Assembly: GCA_003153935.1 (NCBI GenBank)
Contig: PMCA01000027.1
Coordinates: forward strand, 74,041 to 128,198
Reading direction: 5' to 3'
From: Elusimicrobiota bacterium
GTDB taxonomy: Bacteria > CAYTYR01 > UBA6262
DNA length: 54,158 nt
Shown: one piece after another, positions 24,800 to 32,772 of the stretch
How positions within the stretch are numbered: the stretch's first letter is position 1
Layout of the letters: the number at the start of each line of letters is the position of its first letter
Made by a program: the position numbers and the translations under genes
The notes under the pieces: model-generated
What the model was told of the DNA's origin: nothing
Seen by the model: the letters and a program-made list of their open reading frames with translations, nothing else
The model's database searches: none

Positions 24800-26974
24800 C
24801 TACCAGAGATAGCTGACCTTAACTTCGTAATACACAGGATTGATCATCTCTGAATGTTCCGGGTCCATCGAGCTGCCCGTAAAGAAGTGCGTATTCTGCA
24901 GATTCTTTCCCAAGATGCTCAGGTTAAGGTTCTTGATGACGACGTTCTTGGCTGTGGCTACGAGGTCGAGCTGACTGCCGCCCGTCCAAATATAGCCGCT
25001 GTCCCAGCCGACCGCCGGATCATTCCAATTCTCACCGCGCGTCATGATCTTCTCGGCTACTTTGTAAATGCCAGATACGCCGTAGTTTTCGGTGATATCA
25101 AAATAACCGCCTATGGACATATTCCATCTCGGTACAGCCGCTTTGTTGAAGTTGGAATCTTGCTCTCCGGTGATTCCGCCAGAGCCGCCGTAGAGAGCCG
25201 GGTTATAGTTAGCGAGCCGGTCCTTCAGCAGTTGGCTACCGGAAATGAAGCCACCCATGTTGTTCCAGTCATAAGAGACGTTAGCTTCGATACCTTTGGT
25301 TTGGATGTCTCCCACGTTGAAGAAACCACGGAGTTGTCCTAGTGAAGCGTCCAGAGCCGGCCACGCCACGCCGGTGTACACAAAGTTGACCCAATCATAC
25401 ATGTTTTCCTGGTAATAGCTGGCCAGGACCTTCATGTTCTTGATTGGACGATAATCAACGACGAATTCCGTTGATTCGGCAGTGGTTGCCTTCTGGGTGC
25501 CTCTCAATTCGATATTATTCTGTTCAGAGTATCTTTCGAAAGTATTCAACCGGGTGAAGCCCTGTTGGTAGATGCCTTTCAAGAAGAGGTTCTCCAAGGG
25601 GTTAAACACGACGGCTGCTTTCGGGAAGAACTGGTGCAATTTCTCACGAGCGTCACGGTGCTGATCGCCGGGGTTGAACTCGCCGACATAGCGTCCGCCG
25701 CCGGTTAAGCTAAGGTTAGGAAGCAGTTGGAACTTCGCGTCGACATAACCTTCGCCCGCGGCAATGTCATTGCCCATTTCTGTGAAGGTGGGAATGAATT
25801 CCGGTGGATCATAGATGTTGCCGCTGCCCGGGATATTGGGACTCCAACCTCTGGTATTCGGATCCCAGTTAGCAGACGGGCCGGAACCTTGCGGTGACCA
25901 CACGCCACCCTGGGCGCCGAGGACAACGTCCAAAGCTTCGATGGGCTTCATGTCCACGTTGCTGTCAACTTCATACCTTTTCTCGGTCTTCATTTCATAC
26001 CCGCCGCCATGATTCTCGGCGCTAAACACATCATACATCTGGTAGAAGTTGTTGAACCTGACCGTGGTGTTCCAGTCAGTGTTCTTCCAGTATTCCGGCT
26101 TCTTGACCATGATGTTGATATCATCAGCGAAGTTTTCTACGCGGACAATATTTTCGCCTGCGCTGATGTTATGACGGTCCGTCCTGGATTCCAATCTGCG
26201 ATAAGCAATGGTGAAATCCTTGTAGGTCATATTTGCGAATACCTGATAATCCGGTAAAGGATTCGCCGCGGTATGGCCATCTAATATTCTGTCACTCCAT
26301 CCGCCCCATTCTTCAATGTGCTTCGCCATACCATAATAATAGGTAGAGTTCACCAAGAACTGGTAGCTCAGGTCATCGGTCGGCTTCTGCGCATAGTTAA
26401 TATTGTAGCGAGCCATAGCTGCTTTGCCAAGCACTATGCTAGTAGACAGGCCCTGGAACTGCTGAGCGCCCTTGTGCACGATGTTGATGGTGCCTTGGGT
26501 TCCCTGTCCGCCCCACACCGAGGTGTTGGGTCCTTTGATGATTTCGATCCTCTCGACATCATCAAAAGAGTTGGGCCAGTTGTTCTCGCCCAAGCCTAAA
26601 AATGTCGGGAAAAGCATGCCATCATACAGGAACAAGACTTTGTCATTGGCATATCCGGATACGCCTCTCAATACCAAGACTTCATCCTGACCTTTGTATG
26701 TATGCCAACCACCCTCGATCACTTCGAACAGGTCATTGATGTTCCTGATGGCATATCTTTCCAGGAACTTTCCGGGAATAACGGTAACGTTGGCGGCCGC
26801 TTCGTACGTTTTTTCCGTACGTTTCGTGACGCCGCTGACCATATCTTCACCAAACAGGGCCAGCTCGGTAACAGCCGCATCTTGCGCAGCCATTAATGGA
26901 ACTGCAATACTTAACATGATAACTGAAATAAACAAACTAAAAAATACGATTTTCCAAGCGTTTCTTAATCCCAT
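24800..26974 (-). CDS. TonB-dependent outer-membrane receptor
   Basis: A 724-residue outer-membrane transporter. It has a signal peptide (~1-29), a plug domain at ~55-165 (VTVIPGKFLERYAIRNINDL, VLVLRGVSGYANDKVLFLYDG, VERIEIIKGPNTSVWGGQGT), and a 22-strand-type barrel ending in the aromatic terminus YYEVKVSYLW. It lacks the N-terminal carboxypeptidase-D-like domain of SusC proteins and has no SusD neighbour, so it is a classical receptor type. The substrate is not evident; no cobalamin riboswitch is seen upstream. It sits between the sugar locus and the chemoreceptor and has its own promoter. The C-terminal border is followed by a REP-like hairpin. Confidence 0.93.
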   Translation of the reverse strand: MGLRNAWKIVFFSLFISVIMLSIAVPLMAAQDAAVTELALFGEDMVSGVTKRTEKTYEAAANVTVIPGKFLERYAIRNINDLFEVIEGGWHTYKGQDEVLVLRGVSGYANDKVLFLYDGMLFPTFLGLGENNWPNSFDDVERIEIIKGPNTSVWGGQGTQGTINIVHKGAQQFQGLSTSIVLGKAAMARYNINYAQKPTDDLSYQFLVNSTYYYGMAKHIEEWGGWSDRILDGHTAANPLPDYQVFANMTYKDFTIAYRRLESRTDRHNISAGENIVRVENFADDINIMVKKPEYWKNTDWNTTVRFNNFYQMYDVFSAENHGGGYEMKTEKRYEVDSNVDMKPIEALDVVLGAQGGVWSPQGSGPSANWDPNTRGWSPNIPGSGNIYDPPEFIPTFTEMGNDIAAGEGYVDAKFQLLPNLSLTGGGRYVGEFNPGDQHRDAREKLHQFFPKAAVVFNPLENLFLKGIYQQGFTRLNTFERYSEQNNIELRGTQKATTAESTEFVVDYRPIKNMKVLASYYQENMYDWVNFVYTGVAWPALDASLGQLRGFFNVGDIQTKGIEANVSYDWNNMGGFISGSQLLKDRLANYNPALYGGSGGITGEQDSNFNKAAVPRWNMSIGGYFDITENYGVSGIYKVAEKIMTRGENWNDPAVGWDSGYIWTGGSQLDLVATAKNVVIKNLNLSILGKNLQNTHFFTGSSMDPEHSEMINPVYYEVKVSYLW

Positions 26975-27090
26975 TAGTTACACCCCTTTCTTTTATTTTA
27001 TTTGCAAAAATTCTATTAAGTCTTCGTCACCTCCTTCTGTAAGTGTTCACAAAAATACTGACTTTATGGAACTATTTACTATCCTATTTC

Positions 27091-27119
27091 ATCTTATCAT
27101 TAATCAATATTTTTGTAAA
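27091..27119 (-). promoter_or_regulatory. Promoter for the TonB receptor
   Basis: TTTACA (27114-27119), 17 nt, TAAGAT (27091-27096) on the minus strand, giving a leader of about 110 nt. Within that leader, near 27030-27041, lies AAGGAGGTGA, a near-perfect Shine-Dalgarno with no start codon at the right distance. Confidence 0.5.
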
Positions 27120-27148
27120 GAAAAAAATTCAGTTTTTTATTTTCCCGC

Positions 27149-29230
27149 TCAATTCAGCTTGAATTTGGAAGCCGAATCTTTCAGGCCTTCGGCGATCTCT
27201 TTCAGGTTTTCAATCGAAGTTGATATCTCCTCGAAAGTAGCCACCTGCTCTTCGCTGGAGGCGCTGGCTTCTTCAGCGCTGGCCGCGGTTTCTTCGGAGC
27301 TCGCCGCTATGTCTTCTATCTGCCCCGCGATATTCTTGGCGGCCTGGCTGATATCCTTGAAGCTCTTGCCGGCCTCGGTGGTCACCGCCGCCGATTCGCC
27401 GACTTCCTTGGCGACGATCTCTACCGCCGCCACGGCTTTGGCCGTCTCGCTCTGCACTTCGCTGATGAGCCGGGCGATCTCGCTGGCGCTTTGCGCCGAA
27501 CCTTCGGCCAGTTTCCTGACTTCATCCGCGACTACGGCAAACCCGCGCCCCGCTTCGCCTGCTCTCGCGGCTTCGATGGCTGCGTTTAAAGATAATAGGT
27601 TGGTCTGGTCCGCAACCTTAGTAATATAATTGATGATCTCCCCGATCTGCATGGAACGCTTGCCCAGGTTCTTGATCAAGTCGGCGGATTCGGAGGCCGT
27701 GTCCTTGGAACGCGTGACCTTGCTGATGACGCCGTTGATATTATCATCTCCGCTCTCCGCGGTCTTGGCCGCTTTTTGCGCTACGGTCGCCACGGTCTGA
27801 GTGGTATCGGATATCTTGGTAATGGATACGGATATCTGGCTGACGTTGGAAGCCATCTGCGATATTGCTTCGCTGGAGGTTCGCGACAGGGAAGCCATTT
27901 CATTGGCCCGTGAATGGATCTGGTTGGATGATTCCTGGATCTGCGAGATCAATTCTTTCAAACCGGTGATCATCGAAGAAAGAGCGTTGCCGATCAGGTC
28001 CTTGGCCGAACGCGGCTTGATGGAGGTGGTCAGGTTACCCTTGGCCACTTCTTCGGTGATGGTGGCCATCTCCTGCAGGTACTCTACTATCTGCTTAAAA
28101 GAATTACCGAGAACGTCAAGTTGCGAGCGCACCCGGATATTGCCGCCGATATTGCCCTGGGAAATCTCCTGCGCGAGTACGGACATTTCCTGGAAATAAG
28201 AGATCATCTCTTTGAAGGCTACGCCCAGGATGTCTTTTTCACTGCGCGGACGGATATTGCCGGAAATATTGCCCTGGGAAATATTCTGGGCCAGAGCGGC
28301 CATTTCCTGGAGGTAACTTACCATTTCCTTGAAGGCCGTGCCCAGAATGTCTTTCTCCGAACGCGGCGTGATCTCCGCGTTCAATTCACCCTGGGAGATC
28401 AGGCGGGCGTTGGAAGCCGTCTCTTCTATATATTTAGCCATCTCGTTAAAAGCGCGAGCCAGGTCACCTATCTCGTCATTGGTCTTGATCTCCACCTGGG
28501 ATTCGATCTCGCCCTGGCTGATCTTTTGTATCTTGTGGATGACCTGTTTCAGCGGGTTGAACATCTGCCGGGCGAAGAACACGATGAAGAGTATGCCGAT
28601 CAGGCCGATGCCTAAGGTGAACAGTAAGATCCTGCCCTTAATGTTTCTCAGCTCCTTGTTTATGGTATCCGTGGTCATGCCCACCTGCACGTAACCGATA
28701 ATTTCTTTTTTGACCTCAGCAGGGGCGGTCCCGGTCGCGGGCGCCGCGGCATTGTTACCCAGCCCCATCATCGCTTCCAGGTCGCTGCCGCCGGCGGCGG
28801 GCGCGGACTGGGTGATCTTGGAGACTACGGGTACCGATATAAAAATACTTTTCGAATCGGGATGCTGGACCAGCACGTCCTTGGCTTCCAGGGATTTCTT
28901 TTCAATATCCGTCTCCACAGTTTTATCAACTTTTGCCTGCAGGCTGTTGGCCAGGAAGCGGCCGTCCTTATTTATGATGTTCACGTCGGAGACGTCTTTT
29001 TCCTTCATGGCGCTGTCAACGAAATTGCCCAAGCTGGTCTTGTCTTCCGCCAGCATGCTGAACTGACAATTGTTGGAGATACCGTTAGCGATGGTCTCGC
29101 CCCTTTTCTCCAGGGAGTTCAGCAGGAGATTAGTTTCGTGATTAATAAGGTAGGTACTAAAGATCAACGAAACGGCGATAATTAAACCAGTCGTATAGAT
29201 GATTAATTTGTTTTGTAAATTTAATACCAC
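27149..29230 (-). CDS. Methyl-accepting chemotaxis protein with five tandem HAMP domains
   Basis: A 693-residue chemoreceptor. TM1 (~9-29) and TM2 (~200-220) flank a periplasmic sensor domain with a Pro/Ala/Gly insertion (~142-170). Five HAMP-like units follow (about 221-272, 273-310, 313-350, 351-388, 389-425); the repeating [25 protein letters not shown] pattern is seen in short form as ISQGN...PRSEKDILG. The cytoplasmic signalling tip ([20 protein letters not shown]) near 540-560 is intact. No CheR-binding pentapeptide is visible at the end (SKFKLN). The GTG start has AAGGAG upstream, 19 bp after the binding-protein gene, so the two are probably co-expressed. No other che gene is in the window. 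Confidence 0.95.
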   Translation of the reverse strand: MVLNLQNKLIIYTTGLIIAVSLIFSTYLINHETNLLLNSLEKRGETIANGISNNCQFSMLAEDKTSLGNFVDSAMKEKDVSDVNIINKDGRFLANSLQAKVDKTVETDIEKKSLEAKDVLVQHPDSKSIFISVPVVSKITQSAPAAGGSDLEAMMGLGNNAAAPATGTAPAEVKKEIIGYVQVGMTTDTINKELRNIKGRILLFTLGIGLIGILFIVFFARQMFNPLKQVIHKIQKISQGEIESQVEIKTNDEIGDLARAFNEMAKYIEETASNARLISQGELNAEITPRSEKDILGTAFKEMVSYLQEMAALAQNISQGNISGNIRPRSEKDILGVAFKEMISYFQEMSVLAQEISQGNIGGNIRVRSQLDVLGNSFKQIVEYLQEMATITEEVAKGNLTTSIKPRSAKDLIGNALSSMITGLKELISQIQESSNQIHSRANEMASLSRTSSEAISQMASNVSQISVSITKISDTTQTVATVAQKAAKTAESGDDNINGVISKVTRSKDTASESADLIKNLGKRSMQIGEIINYITKVADQTNLLSLNAAIEAARAGEAGRGFAVVADEVRKLAEGSAQSASEIARLISEVQSETAKAVAAVEIVAKEVGESAAVTTEAGKSFKDISQAAKNIAGQIEDIAASSEETAASAEEASASSEEQVATFEEISTSIENLKEIAEGLKDSASKFKLN

Positions 29231-29249
29231 CTTTTATCTCCTTATTAAA

Positions 29250-30191
29250 TTAATTATATGTCTCAACTGCGCGTTTAGTCACGTCACTGCTGAACTTGAT
29301 GCCCAGGGCGCCGGCGACCTTAAGATTAAGCGCCAGGTTCAAGGTGCGTGGATAACCCAACGGCGGCATACCGCCCTCCGTGCCTTTGGTCAGGATATCC
29401 GCGGCCATAGCGCCTGACTGCCGGCCTATATCCTCGTAGTCCAGCACCGGCGAAGCGATGGCGCCGACTTTTACTAAAAAGGAAGCAAAACCGAAAACGG
29501 CTATATTATTCTGTTGGCATTGATTGATGATGAACGGGAGAGTATCTTTAGTAGCTACGGTAGGATCGAGCAATAGCCAGTAAGCGTTGATCTTACCGAC
29601 CATGTCCTTGATGGCTTTGGCCACTTCAGGAGAGGAGGACACAGCGGTGTCGGTGATGGACAAGCCCATGCTGCCAGCTGTTTTTTTGGCTTCATCTATC
29701 TGGGCCTGGCTAAAGTTAGAGTCATAAATAACCCCAACGTTTTTAGCGTTGGGGTAAACTTCTTTGATCAGTTCCAGTTGTTGTTTGACCGGGACATCCA
29801 AGGCGATACCGGAAACATTGCCGCTCATGATCTTATTCTTCAGCGGGTTCAGCACCATGGAGAAGATGATCGGTTTATCTTTGGTCTTTTCTATCGCCGC
29901 TTTTACCGCTTCGGTGCCGATACAGAAGACCAGATCGAATGAAGCCAGGCTGCCCGGTATGCTGGACATATCGGCGTAAGTCACTTTAAGATTGCCAGCT
30001 TCGGAATAACCCCGGTTTTTCATCTCCTTTTTAAACCCTTCCAGTGCCATATTATACTGGGGAAGATTTTGGCTTTTGATAATAATAATATTCTCAGCCA
30101 GAGCGATACCGGTTAATAATAATACCTGAATGAAAACTGCAACTTTTATAATGTTTTGGAAGGATCTTTTTGGTTTTTTCACCACCACCAT
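29250..30191 (-). CDS. Periplasmic substrate-binding protein (ABC_sub_bind, TrpX-like)
   Basis: A 313-residue exported protein of the ABC_sub_bind family (PF04392). The N-terminal hydrophobic segment (VAVFIQVLLLTGIALA) is the signal peptide. Family segments include NIIIIKSQNLPQYNMALEGF, KDKPIIFSMVLNPL, KNVGVIYDSNFSQAQIDEAK, YWLLLDPTVATKDTLPFI and AIASPVLDYEDIGRQSGAMA. The true start is taken as the ATG at 30191, with AGAGGGA upstream; the frame continues to 30263 but has no ribosome site there. No permease or ATPase gene is adjacent. The next gene is a chemoreceptor, so this protein may act as its ligand-binding partner rather than as part of an importer. Confidence 0.85.
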   Translation of the reverse strand: MVVVKKPKRSFQNIIKVAVFIQVLLLTGIALAENIIIIKSQNLPQYNMALEGFKKEMKNRGYSEAGNLKVTYADMSSIPGSLASFDLVFCIGTEAVKAAIEKTKDKPIIFSMVLNPLKNKIMSGNVSGIALDVPVKQQLELIKEVYPNAKNVGVIYDSNFSQAQIDEAKKTAGSMGLSITDTAVSSSPEVAKAIKDMVGKINAYWLLLDPTVATKDTLPFIINQCQQNNIAVFGFASFLVKVGAIASPVLDYEDIGRQSGAMAADILTKGTEGGMPPLGYPRTLNLALNLKVAGALGIKFSSDVTKRAVETYN

Positions 30192-30305
30192 ATTCCCTCT
30201 GAAATATTTGTTTGTTTTCTGATCCCTTCCTATCCCTTTACAACAAAATATAGTGGACATCAAGGTTGTTACTACTGTATATGGTATGATACTGTTGTTG
30301 GTGTT

Positions 30306-30334
30306 ATTTTAGTAAAAAAGAAAAAATTTGTCAA
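30306..30334 (-). promoter_or_regulatory. Consensus promoter for the binding-protein/chemoreceptor operon
   Basis: TTGACA (30329-30334), exactly 17 AT-rich nt, TAAAAT (30306-30311) on the minus strand. The predicted leader is about 110 nt. Confidence 0.85.
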
Positions 30335-30350
30335 CAAAAAAATTATTTTT

Positions 30351-30635
30351 TTATTTTTTCTTCGCCTCTGAACGCAATAATTTTAGTTTTTTAGCCGTTC
30401 CGCCGGCGAAACCGCCGATGGCGCCGTCGCTCCTGATCACGCGGTGGCAGGGCACCTGCGGTGCGAAAGGATTTTTATGCAGGGCGTTGCCGACTGCTCG
30501 GCAGGACCGGGGCCGGCCGATCCTGGCGGCGATCCACTTATAAGTCCTGGTTTCGCCTTTAGGGATCAGCTTACACGCCGCATACACGGCTTTCTCAAAT
30601 TCTGTAATTCTTTCGTTTCTCTTTTTTCTTTTCAT
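30351..30635 (-). CDS. Minimal methylated-DNA--protein-cysteine methyltransferase domain protein
   Basis: A 94-residue protein that is just the C-terminal catalytic domain of the Ogt/MGMT family. It has FEKAVYAACKLIPKGETRTY, the helix-turn-helix recognition segment RPRSCRAVGNALHKNP, and the active-site motif VPCHRVI with the acceptor Cys present, followed by GAIGGFAGG. Full-length enzymes have about 60-80 more N-terminal residues, so this resembles alkyltransferase-like proteins in size, yet keeps the Cys that Atl proteins replace by Trp. It may still repair O6-alkylguanine. The ATG at 30635 is preceded by a heptamer repeat and has no obvious Shine-Dalgarno; TTG at 30650 is less likely. Confidence 0.85.
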   Translation of the reverse strand: MKRKKRNERITEFEKAVYAACKLIPKGETRTYKWIAARIGRPRSCRAVGNALHKNPFAPQVPCHRVIRSDGAIGGFAGGTAKKLKLLRSEAKKK

Positions 30636-30640
30636 TTTTT

Positions 30641-30668
30641 CTATCAACAATCAACAGTCAACTATCAA
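30641..30668. repeat. Degenerate 7-bp repeat (4 units)
   Basis: CTATCAA CAATCAA CAGTCAA CTATCAA fills the gap between the transglycosylase stop and the alkyltransferase start. Confidence 0.8.
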
Positions 30669-30672
30669 CAAA

Positions 30673-31437
30673 TTACTGTATTCTCTTATAATTCTTATTC
30701 ACCGCCGCGTCGGACAGGAAAATATTACCTTTCTCATCGGTGAACATGTAGATCGGCTTCTTGATGCTGATGGGATGCGTGGCAAAATACTGCCAGTAAG
30801 TCAGGACATTGGTTATGTAACTTTTGGTTTCGCGGAACGGCGGTATGCCGTTATATTTTTTCACCATCTCCGGGCCGGCATTATAAGCAGCCAGCGCCAG
30901 ACGGACATCGCCAAACACCCGCAACTGTTCCGCCAGGTAACGGCTGCCGCCCTCGATATTCTGGTGCGGACTATACACGTCGAAGACCCCCAGGCATTGC
31001 GCGGTATGCGGCATCAACTGCATCAGGCCCTTGGCCCCCTTCCCTGAGACGCAGTACTGGTTGAAATCGCTTTCCGCTTTTATCACCGCCTTGATCAGCG
31101 CCGGGTCGAGATTATATTTCTTGCTGTAGTAGATGATAAGGTCGTCAAAATTGGTAATGGATTTAGGCGTAATCTTTTTTATCTTTATAGAGCCAACGTC
31201 TTTTATGGTCTTTACCCTGATGGTCTTGCCGGTAGGGATCAGGTCTTTGACCTCGATCTGCTGGAAATCTATCTCCCCGCCTTTTATCTTGAACACATAG
31301 CGCCCGGCGGTATGTTCCTGCAATACACCAATAAACGTATTGCCATTATTCAGCAATACCTTGTATTCACGTTCCTGCGCCGCGGCCAGACTCGCGCTGC
31401 CTAACAAAATGAAGATAACTAAAAAGCGTAGTTTCAA
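30673..31437 (-). CDS. Lytic transglycosylase (SLT family) with C-terminal DUF4124-like tail
   Basis: A 254-residue exported murein hydrolase that cleaves MurNAc-GlcNAc bonds non-hydrolytically. The signal peptide is ~1-20 (FLVIFILLGSASLAAAQ). A small beta-domain of ~60 residues follows. The SLT domain (~100-215) carries the catalytic Glu in IKAESDFN, then GKGAKGLMQLMP, GGSRYLAEQL and ALAAYNAGPE. The tail YMFTDEKGNIFLSD resembles DUF4124. I place the start at TTG 31437 because AAAGGAG lies 6 nt upstream and the signal peptide begins there; the frame continues to 31572 only as overlap with uvrC. It lies 19 bp after uvrC. Confidence 0.85.
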   Translation of the reverse strand: MKLRFLVIFILLGSASLAAAQEREYKVLLNNGNTFIGVLQEHTAGRYVFKIKGGEIDFQQIEVKDLIPTGKTIRVKTIKDVGSIKIKKITPKSITNFDDLIIYYSKKYNLDPALIKAVIKAESDFNQYCVSGKGAKGLMQLMPHTAQCLGVFDVYSPHQNIEGGSRYLAEQLRVFGDVRLALAAYNAGPEMVKKYNGIPPFRETKSYITNVLTYWQYFATHPISIKKPIYMFTDEKGNIFLSDAAVNKNYKRIQ

Positions 31438-31456
31438 TTTTTTCTCCTTTGAGGTC

Positions 31457-32767
31457 TTAATTCCTGACCGCTTTTTTTCGCAGTAAGCGGTGATAGTTGA
31501 TGGCGAAGCGATGAGCTTCGTCGCGGATATGCCTGACCAATTGCAGTGCCGGTGAGCGCTGGTCGAGCACAATCGGCGTCTCCCGTCCCGGTCGGAAAAT
31601 ATGCTCTTCTTTCTTGGCGATACTGGCGACCGGAATGGAAGTCAGTCCCAATTTATTCAATTCCTTGATCCCCTGCGCCAGGTGCCCTTTGCCACCGTCG
31701 ATCAGTATCAGGTCCGGGCGCGGCTGGTTCTCCTTTAATACTTTGGTATAGCGGCGCCTGATCACTTCCCGCAGCATGGCGTAATCATCCACCCCGCTGA
31801 TGGTCCTGATGCGAAACCGGCGGTAGAGGTTCTTGGCCGGACTGCCGTCAACGAACGTCACCATGGAGCCAACGGCGTTAGTACCGCTAATGTTGGATAT
31901 GTCAAAAGCCTCGATGGTCCGGGGCACCGTGGGTAAATTTAATTCGCGTTTCAGCACCGGCAGGATCTGCTCCTGGGGAAGTTTGTCCAGAGTGGCCTTG
32001 AGCAACTGCGCCGGGTCCACCCGCCGGAAGCGTATCCTCTCCAGGAGATGGCTGATAACTTCTTTCTCCTGGAACACGCGCCGGGCCTGTTCATATTTCA
32101 GCTCGCGGCTGTATTCCCGCATCTGCCCCTCCAGGTACTCCAGCAGTGACTGGTGCTTGTTTTTCAGGAACAGGTCTACTTCCCTGACGATCTTGGCGTA
32201 ATCTGCCGTGCCGATCTCGCCGATGCAGGGTGCCGCGCATCTTTTCAAATGATAATAAAAGCACACCTTGCCGGGCAATTTTTCTTTTTTACACACGCGC
32301 AGCGGAAAGTATTTCCGGATAAAATAAAGCACGCGGCGCAGGTGGCTGCCGTCGGGATACGGTCCGTAATAACGGGCCCGGTCCCTTTTCCTGGCTGCGC
32401 CCCGGTGGGCGATCCGGGCCAGCAGAAGGCGTGGATATTTTTCACCCAGCATTAATTTCAAATAAGGATAGCTTTTGTCGTCCCGGTACATGACATTGTA
32501 GCGGGGACGGAAGCGCTTGATCAGCTCAAATTCCAGTAGCAGGGCTTCTTTGGCCGAGCACGTCGGCAGGTAATCGATATGAGCGATCTGCGATACCAGG
32601 GCCTGGGTCTTAGGCGCCGCGTCGCGGCCCTGGAAATAGCTGTTCACCCTTTTCTTCAGCGAAGTGGCCTTGCCGACATAGATGATCTCGCCCCGCCGGT
32701 TCTTCATCAGGTAAACGCCGCTGGCGTCAGGCAAATTTGCTAGTTGCTGTAAAAGAGTTTCCATCAT
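31457..32767 (-). CDS. uvrC: UvrC-type excinuclease subunit, short form lacking the central segment and HhH
   Basis: UvrC makes both incisions in nucleotide excision repair. This 436-residue protein has the GIY-YIG domain (~11-95, GVYLMKNRRGEIIYVGKATS), the Cys-rich CFYYHLKRCAAPC, a UVR domain (~205-240) and the RNase H-like endonuclease with acidic residues in FDISN (Asp289) and LILIDGGKG (Asp357) and with His419 in RDEAHRFAI. Usual UvrC is about 560-620 residues. Here roughly 100 residues between UVR and RNase H are absent, and the protein ends just after RDEAHRFAINYHRL, without the helix-hairpin-helix pair. Both nuclease sites look intact. A second, full-length UvrC may exist elsewhere. 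It starts 5 bp after murJ. Confidence 0.88.
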   Translation of the reverse strand: MMETLLQQLANLPDASGVYLMKNRRGEIIYVGKATSLKKRVNSYFQGRDAAPKTQALVSQIAHIDYLPTCSAKEALLLEFELIKRFRPRYNVMYRDDKSYPYLKLMLGEKYPRLLLARIAHRGAARKRDRARYYGPYPDGSHLRRVLYFIRKYFPLRVCKKEKLPGKVCFYYHLKRCAAPCIGEIGTADYAKIVREVDLFLKNKHQSLLEYLEGQMREYSRELKYEQARRVFQEKEVISHLLERIRFRRVDPAQLLKATLDKLPQEQILPVLKRELNLPTVPRTIEAFDISNISGTNAVGSMVTFVDGSPAKNLYRRFRIRTISGVDDYAMLREVIRRRYTKVLKENQPRPDLILIDGGKGHLAQGIKELNKLGLTSIPVASIAKKEEHIFRPGRETPIVLDQRSPALQLVRHIRDEAHRFAINYHRLLRKKAVRN

Positions 32768-32772
32768 GAGGC

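Noticed and set aside
24800-26974. SusC-type receptor of a PUL
   Set aside because: There is no N-terminal carboxypeptidase-like domain, no SusD gene, and the gene has its own promoter; the plug motifs are those of classical receptors.
26694-27629. 311-residue plus-strand reading frame over the TonB receptor start and the MCP end
   Set aside because: It runs antisense through two well-supported genes, has a Ser/Ala-rich composition from reading the opposite strand, and has no ribosome site or family motif.
29731-29755. Intrinsic terminator or mobile-element end inside the binding-protein gene
   Set aside because: ACCCCAACG/CGTTGGGGT forms a 9-bp stem, but it encodes the conserved NAKNVGVIYD segment and has no real T-run, so it is most likely incidental.
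31438-31572. N-terminal extension of the lytic transglycosylase into uvrC
   Set aside because: The extra 45 residues are an out-of-frame reading of uvrC, and the signal peptide starts directly at the TTG with AAAGGAG upstream.
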